Assembly (NCBI GenBank): GCA_039621445.1
Contig: CP154954.1
Span: 62,106,898-62,170,897, forward strand
Origin: Euglena gracilis
Lineage: Eukaryota > Euglenida > Euglenophyceae > Euglenales
DNA length: 64,000 bases
Reading direction: 5' to 3'
The notes under the pieces were generated by a model that ran no database searches, was not told the origin of the DNA, and was given only the letters and a program-made list of their open reading frames with translations. Within the stretch, counting starts at the first letter, position 1, and every line of letters starts with the position of its first letter. A program made the position numbers and the translations under genes. Positions 55,055 through 64,000 of the stretch are shown here, piece after piece.

Positions 55055-56206
55055 AGCGTGCCGCTTGCCGTAACGTCCTCTGTTACTGCCGTATACCTCC
55101 CCTTGTGGTTTTTATACTTTGATTCCCCACTTCGTAAGCCGTAGAGTGTCCCGAACCACGTCATTCATTGAGGACCCTTAGTCCTCACAGCAACTGTGAT
55201 TGATTTCGTGATTGCTTTTGTGTAACCACGTTGAGTGCTAGTGAGTCACCGGTCACCTTCCTCAATTGCCACATTGGATGCTTCCCCTGAAATCTGTGGT
55301 CAGAAACGGATGCCTACTCAGAAATCTGTGAAAAACGGATGCATGGCCAGTACCGGATGCCTGCCCTGAAATCCGTGTTCATGACCACAAATTTCAGGGT
55401 CGGCATTTGGCGGGCTGAACACGGTTTTAAGGGGGTGGTTTGGGTCAAGGGTGGTCACAAGGGGGGGTCGGCATGCTTGATGAGAAATTTTGGGTGGTGG
55501 GGGAGGTCCCGCACTGTGCCGAGGGGGTCCAACTGGGAGCTCATTGCGGGAAATTGGCCATGGATTTTTCGGTGGTTGCCGGGCCTAGCATTGCAGAAAA
55601 TTGGCACCCCCACTAGCAAATTTGCCCCAGTCGAATTTCTTTGCGTGGGTGCTGTCCCCTACTTCATAGTGGGCATTTTTTAAATAAAAAAAAACAACGT
55701 GTTTTCTTAAAAAAAACATCAAAAAAAAACAAAAAGGAATTCACATAGGGAAAATGTTCACGAATGACGTCGTGAAAATGGAGTTGAATATTCATTTTTG
55801 GGTGAGTATTCTTCCTTCCCTGAAAAAAAAGGCATTTTAGGGTGGTCTGGGGAAGCAGTCAACAATTGAGCTTCTACACCAAACGATCTTGGGCAGATGT
55901 GAGGGACTCTGGACACCACGAGCAAGCAGATGACTTTCCTCAGTGTGTTCACTCCTCGAGGTTGGAGCCATCAAACAGGTCAACGGACTCACCTCCGTTC
56001 AAAGAAAGAACAAAGAACGGAAGAGGAAGGTGAGCTTTCCTGCCTTTTCAGCAGAAAGGTGTGAACGGCGCATCCCATGCACACGACCGATTTGTTCCCA
56101 AACATCCTTTCCAGATTAGCTGTGGTTGCTAAACAACTGCAAAGACGTACAGCAACGTCTGTCAAAACTGGTGGGTAGCAAGACATTTTTCCTGCAAGTC
56201 ACCAAA

Positions 56207-58296
56207 GAGATCAGGCAGTAGACTTTGGTCATTTTGACCCCCATGGTGAAATTCACCGTTTGAAAGTTCACCGGGGGGTCCCGGACCCCCTCCCCCCCCC
56301 TCTGCCTAACCCATCGGTGAACTTCACCGATGAAGTTCACCAAGAGAACACTTTTTGGCCAAAAAAGGCCAAAGATGACATTTTGGGCAAGTTTTCGGAA
56401 ATTTCGATTAAATTCCGTGAAGCATCAACCTCAAAATGACCATTTTGAGAGGAAAGGAGCAAACTTTCACCCATGAAAATTTCACCCCAAACCATCAAAA
56501 CAGTGAAGTTCACCAGTGAACTTCACCGCCCAAAGTACCCCCCCCCCCCCGGTGAATGTTCACCGGGGGGTCCACAGCCCCCCCCCCCCCCGTACTGCCT
56601 AACCTCCCAATCAATCAGATCACCCTTTTGGGGGTTTTGGGGGCGCGGGGGGGAGGGGGGGGCGGGGGGGGGGGGGGCGGGGGGACGCGCGCGGGGGGGG
56701 GGGGGACACACCACAATTCCGGGTTCCATGTCAGAGGATTCCTTTCTGTCAGAAAATTTTTCAACCCCCCTCCCGCGAAAAATCTACCCTCCAAATTTTT
56801 TGCTATTCTGATTTGCAGATCGATGAAAAAGTTTTTGACACCATAGATGGCATTGGCTGAATCTCCAAAAACCACAAAAAATGTCAGAGTCGAAATTTTT
56901 GTGTTACATTGTGCAACGTCATGTGGAAAACCGTGTTCTAGTTCACGGGATTCGCGCAAAAAATGGAGATTTTGGTGAACACGGGTTGATATTTGGGTAC
57001 CATGCCCCCCCCCTGAACTGTTCCCTCCCCCGAGCTATTCCCATTGGGGGGGACGGGAATGGCTCACTGTCATAGCACTTTTTACAAAATACTTCCCAAA
57101 AAAGTGCTCAAAAATCACGTTTTTGGGACAAGTGCTTAAAATTGACCACTGTTTGCGAACAGCCCCAAAAAGTTGCCAAAAATGACCCCCTTTGGGTTGA
57201 CTAAGTGTCGGGTGTGGGAATAGCTCGGGGGGGGGGGGGCTAGGTCCCCCCCCCCCCCAAGCTGTTCCTGCCCGTACTGTTCCCATTGGGCCGTAAAGGG
57301 TCCCGGGGACGGGAATAGCTCGGGGGGGGGGGGGCATGGTTCACACGTTTTTTTTTGACTGCCAACCGTGCTCAGAACACGGGTTGACTGCGAAAAACCG
57401 CGTTCAGAACACGGGTTGATGGTCCAAAAAAAAAAACGTGTTCGGTCCACGTTTTCCATCGCTGAACATGGTTTCAAGATGTTCCTCCATGGCTTCACAC
57501 TTGTTTTTGCAACGTTCTTGCTCCTTCTCCCTCTTCCTCTTCTTCGTTTCATCAGAGTGAGCATGCCGTGACATTGAAAAAACCTCTCTACAAAAAAAGG
57601 ACACCAAGCAACTTGGAGGGGACGCGGGGGGGACGCGGGGGCTCAACCCCCTTTGTTGGAACATGCATGTCGAAACGGTGGCGATTGTGTCAAATACACA
57701 TTCAAAGCAGAAGCTACATCTGGTCCCTCCTCTTCGGCAAATTGGCGAACCAAATCCAATTGAATAGGTTGCCCCCCCACCCCCAAAAAAAACGGGTCCA
57801 TGAAGTCCATGAAGTCCATGAATGAATGGGCTCCGTAAACGTTGACAACGTATGTCAACGCATTGGAGGTTAGGCAGTACGGGGGGGGGGGGGCTGTGGA
57901 CTCCCCAGTGAACTTCACCAGTGAACGTTCACTGGGGGGGGGGGGTACTTTTAGCGGTGAAGTTCACCGGTGAACGTTCACCGGTGAACTTCACTGTTTT
58001 GATGGTTTGGGGTGAAATTTTCATGGGTGAAATTTTGCTCCTTTCCTCTCAAAATGGTCATTTTAAGGTTGATGCTTCATGGAATTTAATCAAAATTTCC
58101 GAAAACTTGCCCAAAAATGTCATTTTTGGCCCTTTTTGGCCAAAAAGTGCTCTCTTGGTGAACTTCACCGGTGAAGTTCACCGATGCGTTAGGCAAAGGG
58201 GGGGGTTTGGGACCCCCCGGTGAACTTTCAAACGGTGAACTTCACCATAGGGGGGGGGAGGGGGGTCAAAATGACCAAAGTCTACCGCCTGATCTC
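56207..58296. mobile_element. 2.1-kb element with ~400-bp inverted arms
   Basis: GAGATCAGGCAGTAGACTTT begins the left arm (56207 to about 56610). The right arm (about 57865 to 58296) mirrors it, including ATTTTGACCCCC, AAGCATCAACCT, AAATGACCATTTT and GTACTGCCTAACCTCC. Both arms are packed with the self-complementary GGTGAACTTCACC/GGTGAAGTTCACC. The 1.25-kb centre holds G runs and GTTCAGAACACGGGTTGA repeats and has no transposase. No target duplication was found. Confidence 0.75.
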
Positions 58297-58924
58297 CATT
58301 GGCTGTGCTGTACAAACAAACAAAACCATTGCATTCCATCGTCCCAAAAGCCAAAAGCCACTTCCCAGATTTTGCCTGATTTGTGAACGCGGCAGCATCA
58401 CGGCTAAAAAAGATGCGTGTGATGGACGATGAGGACATGCTAAAGTTGCACGCACGAGCCAAATGGGGTTCATGGTACGAGACCACCATGAGTATGGCAG
58501 CCGCAACCAGTATCCAATGGTTGGAAAAATGGATTGCACCAGAAGAAAGGGCCTGTTGACACAAAAGCTGCCTTTGTGTCTTAGTGGCAATCTTTTCAGC
58601 TTTTGTGTCATGCAAAGCGTGCACTGAAAGCACCCACATCCTCATCCAAATCCGTGGCGACATAGCCTCGCCTTTCGCAATTTTTTTGAAAATTGGCGAG
58701 GGCGACAAATCCCCCCTTCTGATTTTTGGCGCTGCTATAAGGCGGGGGCACAGTTTGACTGAAATTATCCCCAAAAAGCACCGTGTCCGCAGAAGGTTTG
58801 TTTTGGGGTTCCACGGCGTCCTTCAACCGTGCCAAAAACTCTGCGGGTGATGACAGGGGTCCCTGGGCGGCTTCAGCGACGTTCACGACCTGTGGAGATC
58901 AGGCGGTGAAGGGCGGGACCCCCC

Positions 58925-59020
58925 CACCCCCCCCTCTTCATTGGAAATACATGGACGAACTTCACCGGTGAACTTCACCGGTGAACTTCACCAGTGAAGT
59001 TTCTCAATGAAATTCCTTTA
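58925..59020. repeat. Extra copies of GGTGAACTTCACC
   Basis: Three direct copies of CTTCACCGGTGAA overlap at 58960-58995. Same family as the arms of 56207-58296. Confidence 0.8.
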
Positions 59021-59154
59021 GAGGCGGAGCCCCCAACCTCCCCCCCCCCACCCCTGCCTAACCTTCTGTGCGGGCAACATGGAGCTGTAAAAAGACAAAT
59101 GTACTGGTTAAAAACGTGTTCAGCCCGCCAAATGCCTGCCCTGAAATTCGTGGT

Positions 59155-59325
59155 CATGAACACGTTTTCAATGAGGGCATTTGTGGCAATGACACGTTTT
59201 CAGTGAAGGCATCCGGGTTCAAGCACGTTTTCAATGAGGGCATTTGTGTCAATGACACGTTTTCAGTGAAGGCATCCGGGTTCAGGCACGTTTTCAGTGA
59301 GGGCATCTGTGGCAACCCCCCGGAA
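59155..59325. repeat. ~64-bp tandem repeat, 2.7 copies
   Basis: Each unit contains two related ~32-bp halves of CACGTTTTCARTGARGGCAT. Another 1.3 units lie at 60077-60156, on the other side of the open frame. Confidence 0.9.
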
Positions 59326-59497
59326 AACACGAAAATCGCAATCATGAAAAATCAGCGTGCGGTTGAGAGGCCGTGTGGTCCTCAACGGGTGAGGCGGTTC
59401 GGGGGGCACTCTGCAACACAAAGGACGACAACGAGAAGGCTAGTTTGCCTTGGCAGAACAGACGACGGCAGAACGGACGGCAGGGAAGGGGCGAAAC

Positions 59498-60025
59498 TCA
59501 CGGCACACGACAGGCTTTACACAAAAAAGAGCCATACACCAAGAGCCATATAAAAGAGCCATACACTACTCCCTCGGTCGTTGTTTTGCGGAATGCCCGA
59601 GCGACGGCATTCACGTATGTCTGAAAAGAGGTTGCCGAACGATTCCCTGAAACGAACAAAGTTCCCGACTGCTGCTCACGTTGAGCCACACATTGTTCGA
59701 TGACGCTCGCCTCATCGAACAACAGGCTGGGTTCCAGCTCCCATCCCGTCCAGGCAACAAAGAAAGCATCCAGCTCAGGATAAGAGGCTTGCCGATGCTG
59801 ACACAGTTTGGCGAACTCCAAACAGTTGGCAACAGCAGCAAGCTCTGCACCCACGGAGCCGGACTTTTTCTTTGTGTTGCCCTGTGCCAGCAAGGTGCCA
59901 TGAAGGGGGTCAACCTTCGGCTTCTTGGCATCTTGCTGGTATCCCGCGAGAGCAGCCAGGAACAGTTCCGTCCTAGGGGGGGGTGGCAAAAGACCATTCA
60001 CAAAGTTTGCCGTGCGTTTGGCCAT
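59498..60025 (-). CDS. Unrecognised ~175-residue open frame, possibly recombinase-related
   Basis: From ATG at 60025 to the stop at 59498-59500 the frame is open and uses GC-rich codons: KPKVDPLHGTLLAQGNTKKK, SYPELDAFFVAWTGWELEPS, then SATSFQTYVNAVARAFRKTT. The last part, beginning after CTTTTCAG at 59620, is duplicated at 54654 on the plus strand. The pattern 'S..SFQTYVNAV.RAF' resembles the N-terminal core-binding helices of tyrosine recombinases, but no R...H-x-x-R...Y catalytic domain is visible, so this is only a suggestion. Bracketed by the 64-bp repeats. Probably part of a mobile element. Confidence 0.4.
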   Translation of the reverse strand: MAKRTANFVNGLLPPPPRTELFLAALAGYQQDAKKPKVDPLHGTLLAQGNTKKKSGSVGAELAAVANCLEFAKLCQHRQASYPELDAFFVAWTGWELEPSLLFDEASVIEQCVAQREQQSGTLFVSGNRSATSFQTYVNAVARAFRKTTTEGVVYGSFIWLLVYGSFLCKACRVP

Positions 60026-60266
60026 ATTGGCAGGGCTGCGGGAAAAAAGAAAAAAAGAAAAAAAGGGGGGGGGGTGACACGTTTTCAATGAGGGCATTTG
60101 TGGCAATGACACGTTTTCAGTGAAGGCATCCGGGTTCAGGCACGTTTTCAGTGAGGGCGCCGTTTTTTGGGTCCGAATTTCACAAATTCGCGTTTTTGAC
60201 CCCTTGCGTGAATCATGACCACGAATTTCAGGGCAGGCATTTGGCGGGCTCTGAAAACGTTTTTAA

Positions 60267-60379
60267 ACAAATTGTGGCTGAGCCCAGATTTCAGCCTGAA
60301 AACGTGTTCAGGGGCCCCCTTCGGGGGCCCCTGGCTGAACACGTTTTCAGGCTGAAATCTGGGCTCAGCCACAATTTGT
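60267..60379. repeat. Foldback, ~45-bp perfect arms (copy 2)
   Basis: ACAAATTGTGGCTGAGCCCA ... CCTGAAAACGTGTTCAG, then GGGGCCCCC-TTC-GGGGGCCCC, then the mirror image. Homologous to 52491-52531 but with a different stem core. Confidence 0.95.
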
Positions 60380-60478
60380 GTATAGAAAACGGAATTGTGA
60401 CACTTTTCCTCATTAGGCGTACACCGACTTTGTCCTAAGTCGGAGGAGGGTTGGTACACCGACTTATAGCAAGACCCC

Positions 60479-60580
60479 CCCTCCCCCGACTTTGTCCTGA
60501 GTCGGAGGGGGGACCTCCCGACTTTGTCCGAACAAAGTTGGGGGGTCCCCCCTCCGACTCAGGACAAAGTCGGGGGAGGG
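60479..60580. repeat. ~100-bp palindrome of GACTTTGTCC..GAGTCGG units
   Basis: CCCTCCCCCGACTTTGTCCT then GAGTCGGAGGGGGG is mirrored on the right. Related half-units occur at 60425-60475. The right arm's end is the target duplication of the next element. Confidence 0.9.
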
Positions 60581-60982
60581 CATAGCTGGCGTTTTTTTTG
60601 TTTTTTTAAAAAAAACGTTTTTTTTTGTTTTTTATTAAAAAAAAACAGGCAAAAAAAAACGGCAAAAAAACAAAGGGGAAAATGATGGTCCAAATTTTGC
60701 CTTTGATCGCAAGGGTGAACCAATCTTAGCTCAAATGACTTGAAAACCAATACTTTTGGAGGTCTTCGACAAGAATGGTCAAAATAGGGCCTTTTTCTGC
60801 CATTTTGGGATGTTTCAACTTGAAACATCCTTGGTGTCTTTCTCTGCCTGAGGATGGGCAAAAAAAAGCTAAAATTAAAGGCAAAAAAAAAATTTTTTTT
60901 TGTTTTTTTTTAAAAAAAACATGTTTTTTTTTAAAGAAAAACGTGTTTTTTTTGACTTCGTTTTAAACGAAGTGCCAGCTAT
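60581..60982. mobile_element. hAT-like MITE family D (402 bp)
   Basis: Termini CATAGCTGGCG and TGCCAGCTATG, with T-runs and A-runs just inside. Exact 8-bp duplication GGGGAGGG (60573-60580, 60983-60990). It has inserted into the arm of the palindrome at 60479-60580. Confidence 0.88.
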
Positions 60983-61329
60983 GGGGGAGGGGGGTTTTTC
61001 ATGATATAGTGCCCGAGTGACCCGACAAGAAACACTTTGGAAAAGATGCAAGTGTTGAACGGCTCACACAATTTTCTTTGTGTTCTGATTCTAGTGGTGG
61101 AAATACTCAATTTGAAGCAACGGCAAAAGACAACCTTTCTGCAAAATTCAACTGCGTCTTTCAGACGCAGTTGAATTGTGGATTGAACTATTGGGACGCC
61201 CTAAAAAAGCACGGTGATATTGTTTGGCTGTCCAGAGGAGCAAGAAAGCTCTACAATGTTCCTTTTTTTTGCATGCCAATGTGTTGCCCCCTCCCCCTGG
61301 ACCCCCCTGTCGTGCATAGCCAAGAATTT

Positions 61330-61560
61330 TTTTTGTGAAAATCTCGACTTTTTTGAGGCCCAAAAATGACCAAAAATGACCATTTTCGGACATAAAATGG
61401 CAAATTTGGGAGCTCCGCGCTCCGCGTGCGGCCAAAAAAGCACTTTTTTTGGACCCGAAAATCACCGATTTTAGGATGCGCGCCGCCCGCGCGGCCGCCC
61501 TCGGCCCCCCCTCCCCCCCCCCCCCCCCCCCCCGCGCGGCCGCCCGCGCAGGCTCACCCT
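61330..61560. repeat. G/C-run tract with GGAGCTCCGCGCTCC hairpin
   Basis: AAAATGACC/GGTCATTTT words, a GC hairpin at about 61410-61425 and a C run of 20+ at 61509-61532. No exon. Confidence 0.4.
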
Positions 61561-62182
61561 CCCCTCAGCACCCCCCCCTCTGCTGTGCCTAGCCTCCATG
61601 GCGTGGCTAGTGGGTCCCGTTTTGGCAAAGGGGTGTTGAAAGGGGGTCGGTGGGGGGTGCTGACTCCACCCAATGCATGCCCTCATCAGAACAAATCAAA
61701 GCAGGTCATTTTGGATCTCTGTGTAAAAAGTGATGAGTTCTCACAAAAAAAATTCTTTGTTGCGTCTTGAAATCTGTTATTTCCCATTTTTTCCCCTGAG
61801 ATTTTAGGTGCATGGATATTCTTGCTTGAAATTTTGAACACAACTCGTACTTCGATGATTGCAACACTTTCAAAGACGCAAATATTCTCCCTTTCCCATT
61901 CACTATTCGCTCATTTCCATCCAATCCATTTCAATGGCCTGTCACTGATCAGCTCCGTTGGGGGTGTTGGGGTCGCGGGGGGGGGGGTCGCGGGGGGGTC
62001 GCGGGGGGGGGTCGCGGGGGGGGGGAATGGGTTTCGAGGCAGGTCATGTGTGACTTGTGTGACATCGTCCTGCCCTCTAATCTTAGATCCCAATTAGGAA
62101 TTTGCGTGCCATTTGGGTCCGAAAATAGGTCCAATTAAGAAATTGGGACCAATTTTCCGTGTTTTTGATTCCTACTAATTGG

Positions 62183-63840
62183 CAGTGTGGTGCAAAAGTC
62201 TTTTTTCAAATAAAAGACCATTCCGACAATTCGACACCGTCTAAAACGTCTTTTTCCGTCTTTTTCACCCTGAAAAAAACATCACGAATAAAAGACACGC
62301 GATTCGACGCTAATCCTAATTTCACCTTCTTCAGCTCCCGCCTATGGCTGACAATTCTGGATCATCCACTGGAAATCTTGGTCACAATCTCTTGAGACAA
62401 TCTTGGAGTTTGATGCTGTGATGAGTTACAAGACCGGATTGGTAGAAGTGGCTTAGGCGCTGTTGAGTGGACTTATTTCTCTCGGCATCAAGCTCTCTTG
62501 ATGCCTCGGCATCAAGCTCTCTTGATGCCAAAGGTTTGCCAAACTATGCTGTCAGGGAATTCATCCTTCTCTGCTGCAGATCACACGCAAGATATTTTCT
62601 GAAGCCTATCATGGTGAGGCGCTGTTGCAGATGATTGCCACGCAAAGCTCAAGAACATGGTGCCGAGACCCTGTACACAGGTGGCTTGAGGTGAAATGAA
62701 GTCATTGGAATGAGTTTGTTGCCAGATTACCTGAGCATGTCCGTGCTAAACTGCTCCATGTTGGGATTACGACCAGGAGATCGTTTGTATTTGTATTTTC
62801 TGCTGCTGTGCTTGAAAACCAGAAGTTTTTTTTAACATGTTTTGTTTGCAAGGGTGTTTTCTAGGGCTTAGTGATTCTCAATAAAATGGCCCCAGGATGT
62901 GACTTGTTGGATCTGCAATCTCAGTCTCAATGTTGGATCTGCCATCTGGTCTATTTTTGGGGGGCCTTTTCGGGTGTGCGGGTGGGTGAGTTTTGGGCAA
63001 CGGGGGGGGGGGGACGGGGGGTTGTCCACAGGTGGGCAGAATGGGTGGCCATCTTTGGTTTGGGGTCGGTGGGCTATTTTTTTGGGCACAGGTGGGGGGG
63101 CACCTGGGCCTCACTGCTTGGGGCCTTTTTTGGCCACGGGTAGGGCTCACGTTTTTGTTCCAATTTCTAGCCACAGGGGGGGGGCAGCTGGGTGCAACAG
63201 TTTTGGGTGATTTTTTTTTGCACACGGGTCAAACAGCTTTGGGCCAATTTTTGGCGGGACAGTTCCCCTGTGTGAATGTTCTGGTCAGGATTCTGGCAAG
63301 TTTTGTGGCCTTTAATGGGGTTGAAGTCTCCATTTTTTTTGTTCCCGTAAGCGGGCGGCGGCGACTCGAAAGGTTTCTGGTGGGGGACTTTTGCTGCCTC
63401 TCCGGGAGCAGCGAACAAAAAACTTTGACGACCTGTCCCGCATCCTCCGGGCTGTTTTTGGGTTGGAAATGCGGCCCATTGGGTTGGGTTGAGACTGCCG
63501 GGGGCTCAAGGTTCCCGTTTTTTTTTGTCTTAAAACAAAGCAAAAAAACTTTCATGAATAAAAAACGGTTTAAAAACGGTTTTTTGTTTTAAAAAAGGGT
63601 GTTTTTTTTAAATAAAACACCACAAATAGGAAAAAAACCTGTTTTAAACAACGTGTTTAAAAACAGCCCGGGAACCTTGCGGGGGCTGTTGCCAGGCCGC
63701 GTCCCTCGTGGGCTAGATTCCTTGGTGCCCTATGTCTTTTTCCATACTGTCGAAAACCCGTCTTTTTGATTTTCGACGAGGGTTTTAAACTGATTTAAAA
63801 CGATGTTTTAAACGACCTATAAAAGACGAGGCCCACACTG
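62183..63840. mobile_element. hAT-like element family E (1658 bp)
   Basis: Termini CAGTGTGG and CCACACTG with exact 8-bp duplication CTAATTGG (62175-62182, 63841-63848). It contains TCGGCATCAAGCTCTCTTGA twice (62482-62530), AT-rich DNA and a G-run tract at 63000-63190. No transposase frame is recognised. It carries a smaller element at 63507-63679. Confidence 0.9.
63507..63679. mobile_element. hAT-like MITE family F (173 bp), nested
   Basis: Termini CAAGGTTCCCG and GGGAACCTTG, exact 8-bp duplication CGGGGGCT (63499-63506, 63680-63687). The interior is TTTTAAAC-rich, with GGTTTAAAAACGG inverted words. Inserted in the element 62183-63840. Confidence 0.93.
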
Positions 63841-64000
63841 CTAATTGGGTGGCAAATTCCTAATTAATGCAATTTTTTGTACTTTTTGGAAACCCGAATC
63901 GGGCTCAGGGTGGGGTCGCGGGGGGGGTCGCGGGGGGGGTCGCGGGGGGGGGGGGGTCGCGGGGGAAACACCCCCTTGGTCTGATGTTGGATGGTGGGTA

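Larger units (their letters stand above)
61960..63990. repeat. GGTCGCGGG/CCTAATTAGG dispersed repeat, interrupted
   Basis: The left part 61965-62182 and the right part 63841-63990 match successive halves of the uninterrupted copy at 51525-51815, so a single repeat was split by the insertion 62183-63840. Confidence 0.8.

Noticed and set aside
62993-63592. 199-codon open frame within the 62183-63840 element as a transposase
   Set aside because: Composition is driven by G runs (Gly/Trp/Phe-rich), no hAT dimerisation or RNase H motif is visible, and it runs across the nested element.

Overview
This is nuclear DNA from a microbial eukaryote. No long uninterrupted gene is visible. Coding sequence occurs as short exons (27-190 nt) with GC-rich third positions, set in long, less GC-rich introns full of G or C homopolymers (7-22 nt), CA/TG microsatellites and small inverted-repeat elements. 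Several introns look like GC-AG rather than GT-AG. The clearest donor reads GCAAGT at 41282-41277, and others are supported by reading phase or domain alignment (24738, 11585, 18871). Nearly every convincing exon from 0.5 to 41.4 kb lies on the minus strand, so the genes form one head-to-tail series. GC-AG introns, strand-uniform gene order and GC-rich exons would suit a dinoflagellate- or haptophyte-like alga. That placement is inference only; no rRNA, tRNA, organellar gene or spliced-leader sequence was found to settle it.

Layout, in the direction of transcription (right to left). 41.4-29.86 kb: a multi-pass membrane protein of the choline transporter-like family (SLC44/CTL/PNS1). 29.1-23.98 kb: exons of an unrecognised protein with a membrane segment. 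23.4-20.15 kb: another unrecognised gene. 18.9-14.5 kb: AT-hook and Tudor/chromo-barrel-like exons, followed at 13.4-10.2 kb by a well-supported WWE domain; these may be one chromatin or ADP-ribose-related gene. 6.87-5.41 kb: a complete three-exon gene for a 105-residue protein that is only the basic N-terminal (Grn1-type) module of nucleostemin/GNL3 GTPases. 3.47-0.5 kb: exons of a further unknown gene.

The region from about 41.5 kb to the right end is mostly repeats: palindromes, foldbacks, minisatellites and DNA transposons, with a few decayed open frames (44.5-45.5, 54.65-55.05, 59.5-60.0 kb). Seven non-autonomous DNA transposon insertions could be delimited by inverted termini plus exact target duplications. 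Six have 8-bp duplications (hAT-like) and one has a 9-bp duplication (Mutator-like). At least two levels of nesting occur at 61.9-64 kb.

Five observations deserve most attention: (1) a large set of compact elements with poly-G/poly-C arms around a central GGCGCC-type hairpin; (2) about 17 palindromes in one intron of the transporter gene (35.4-37.25 kb), assembled from three interchangeable half-arms; (3) an 8-bp-duplication element whose duplicated target is the 3' splice site of the transporter's last exon; (4) foldbacks at 52.5 and 60.3 kb whose stems differ by compensating changes; (5) a stand-alone nucleostemin N-terminal module.
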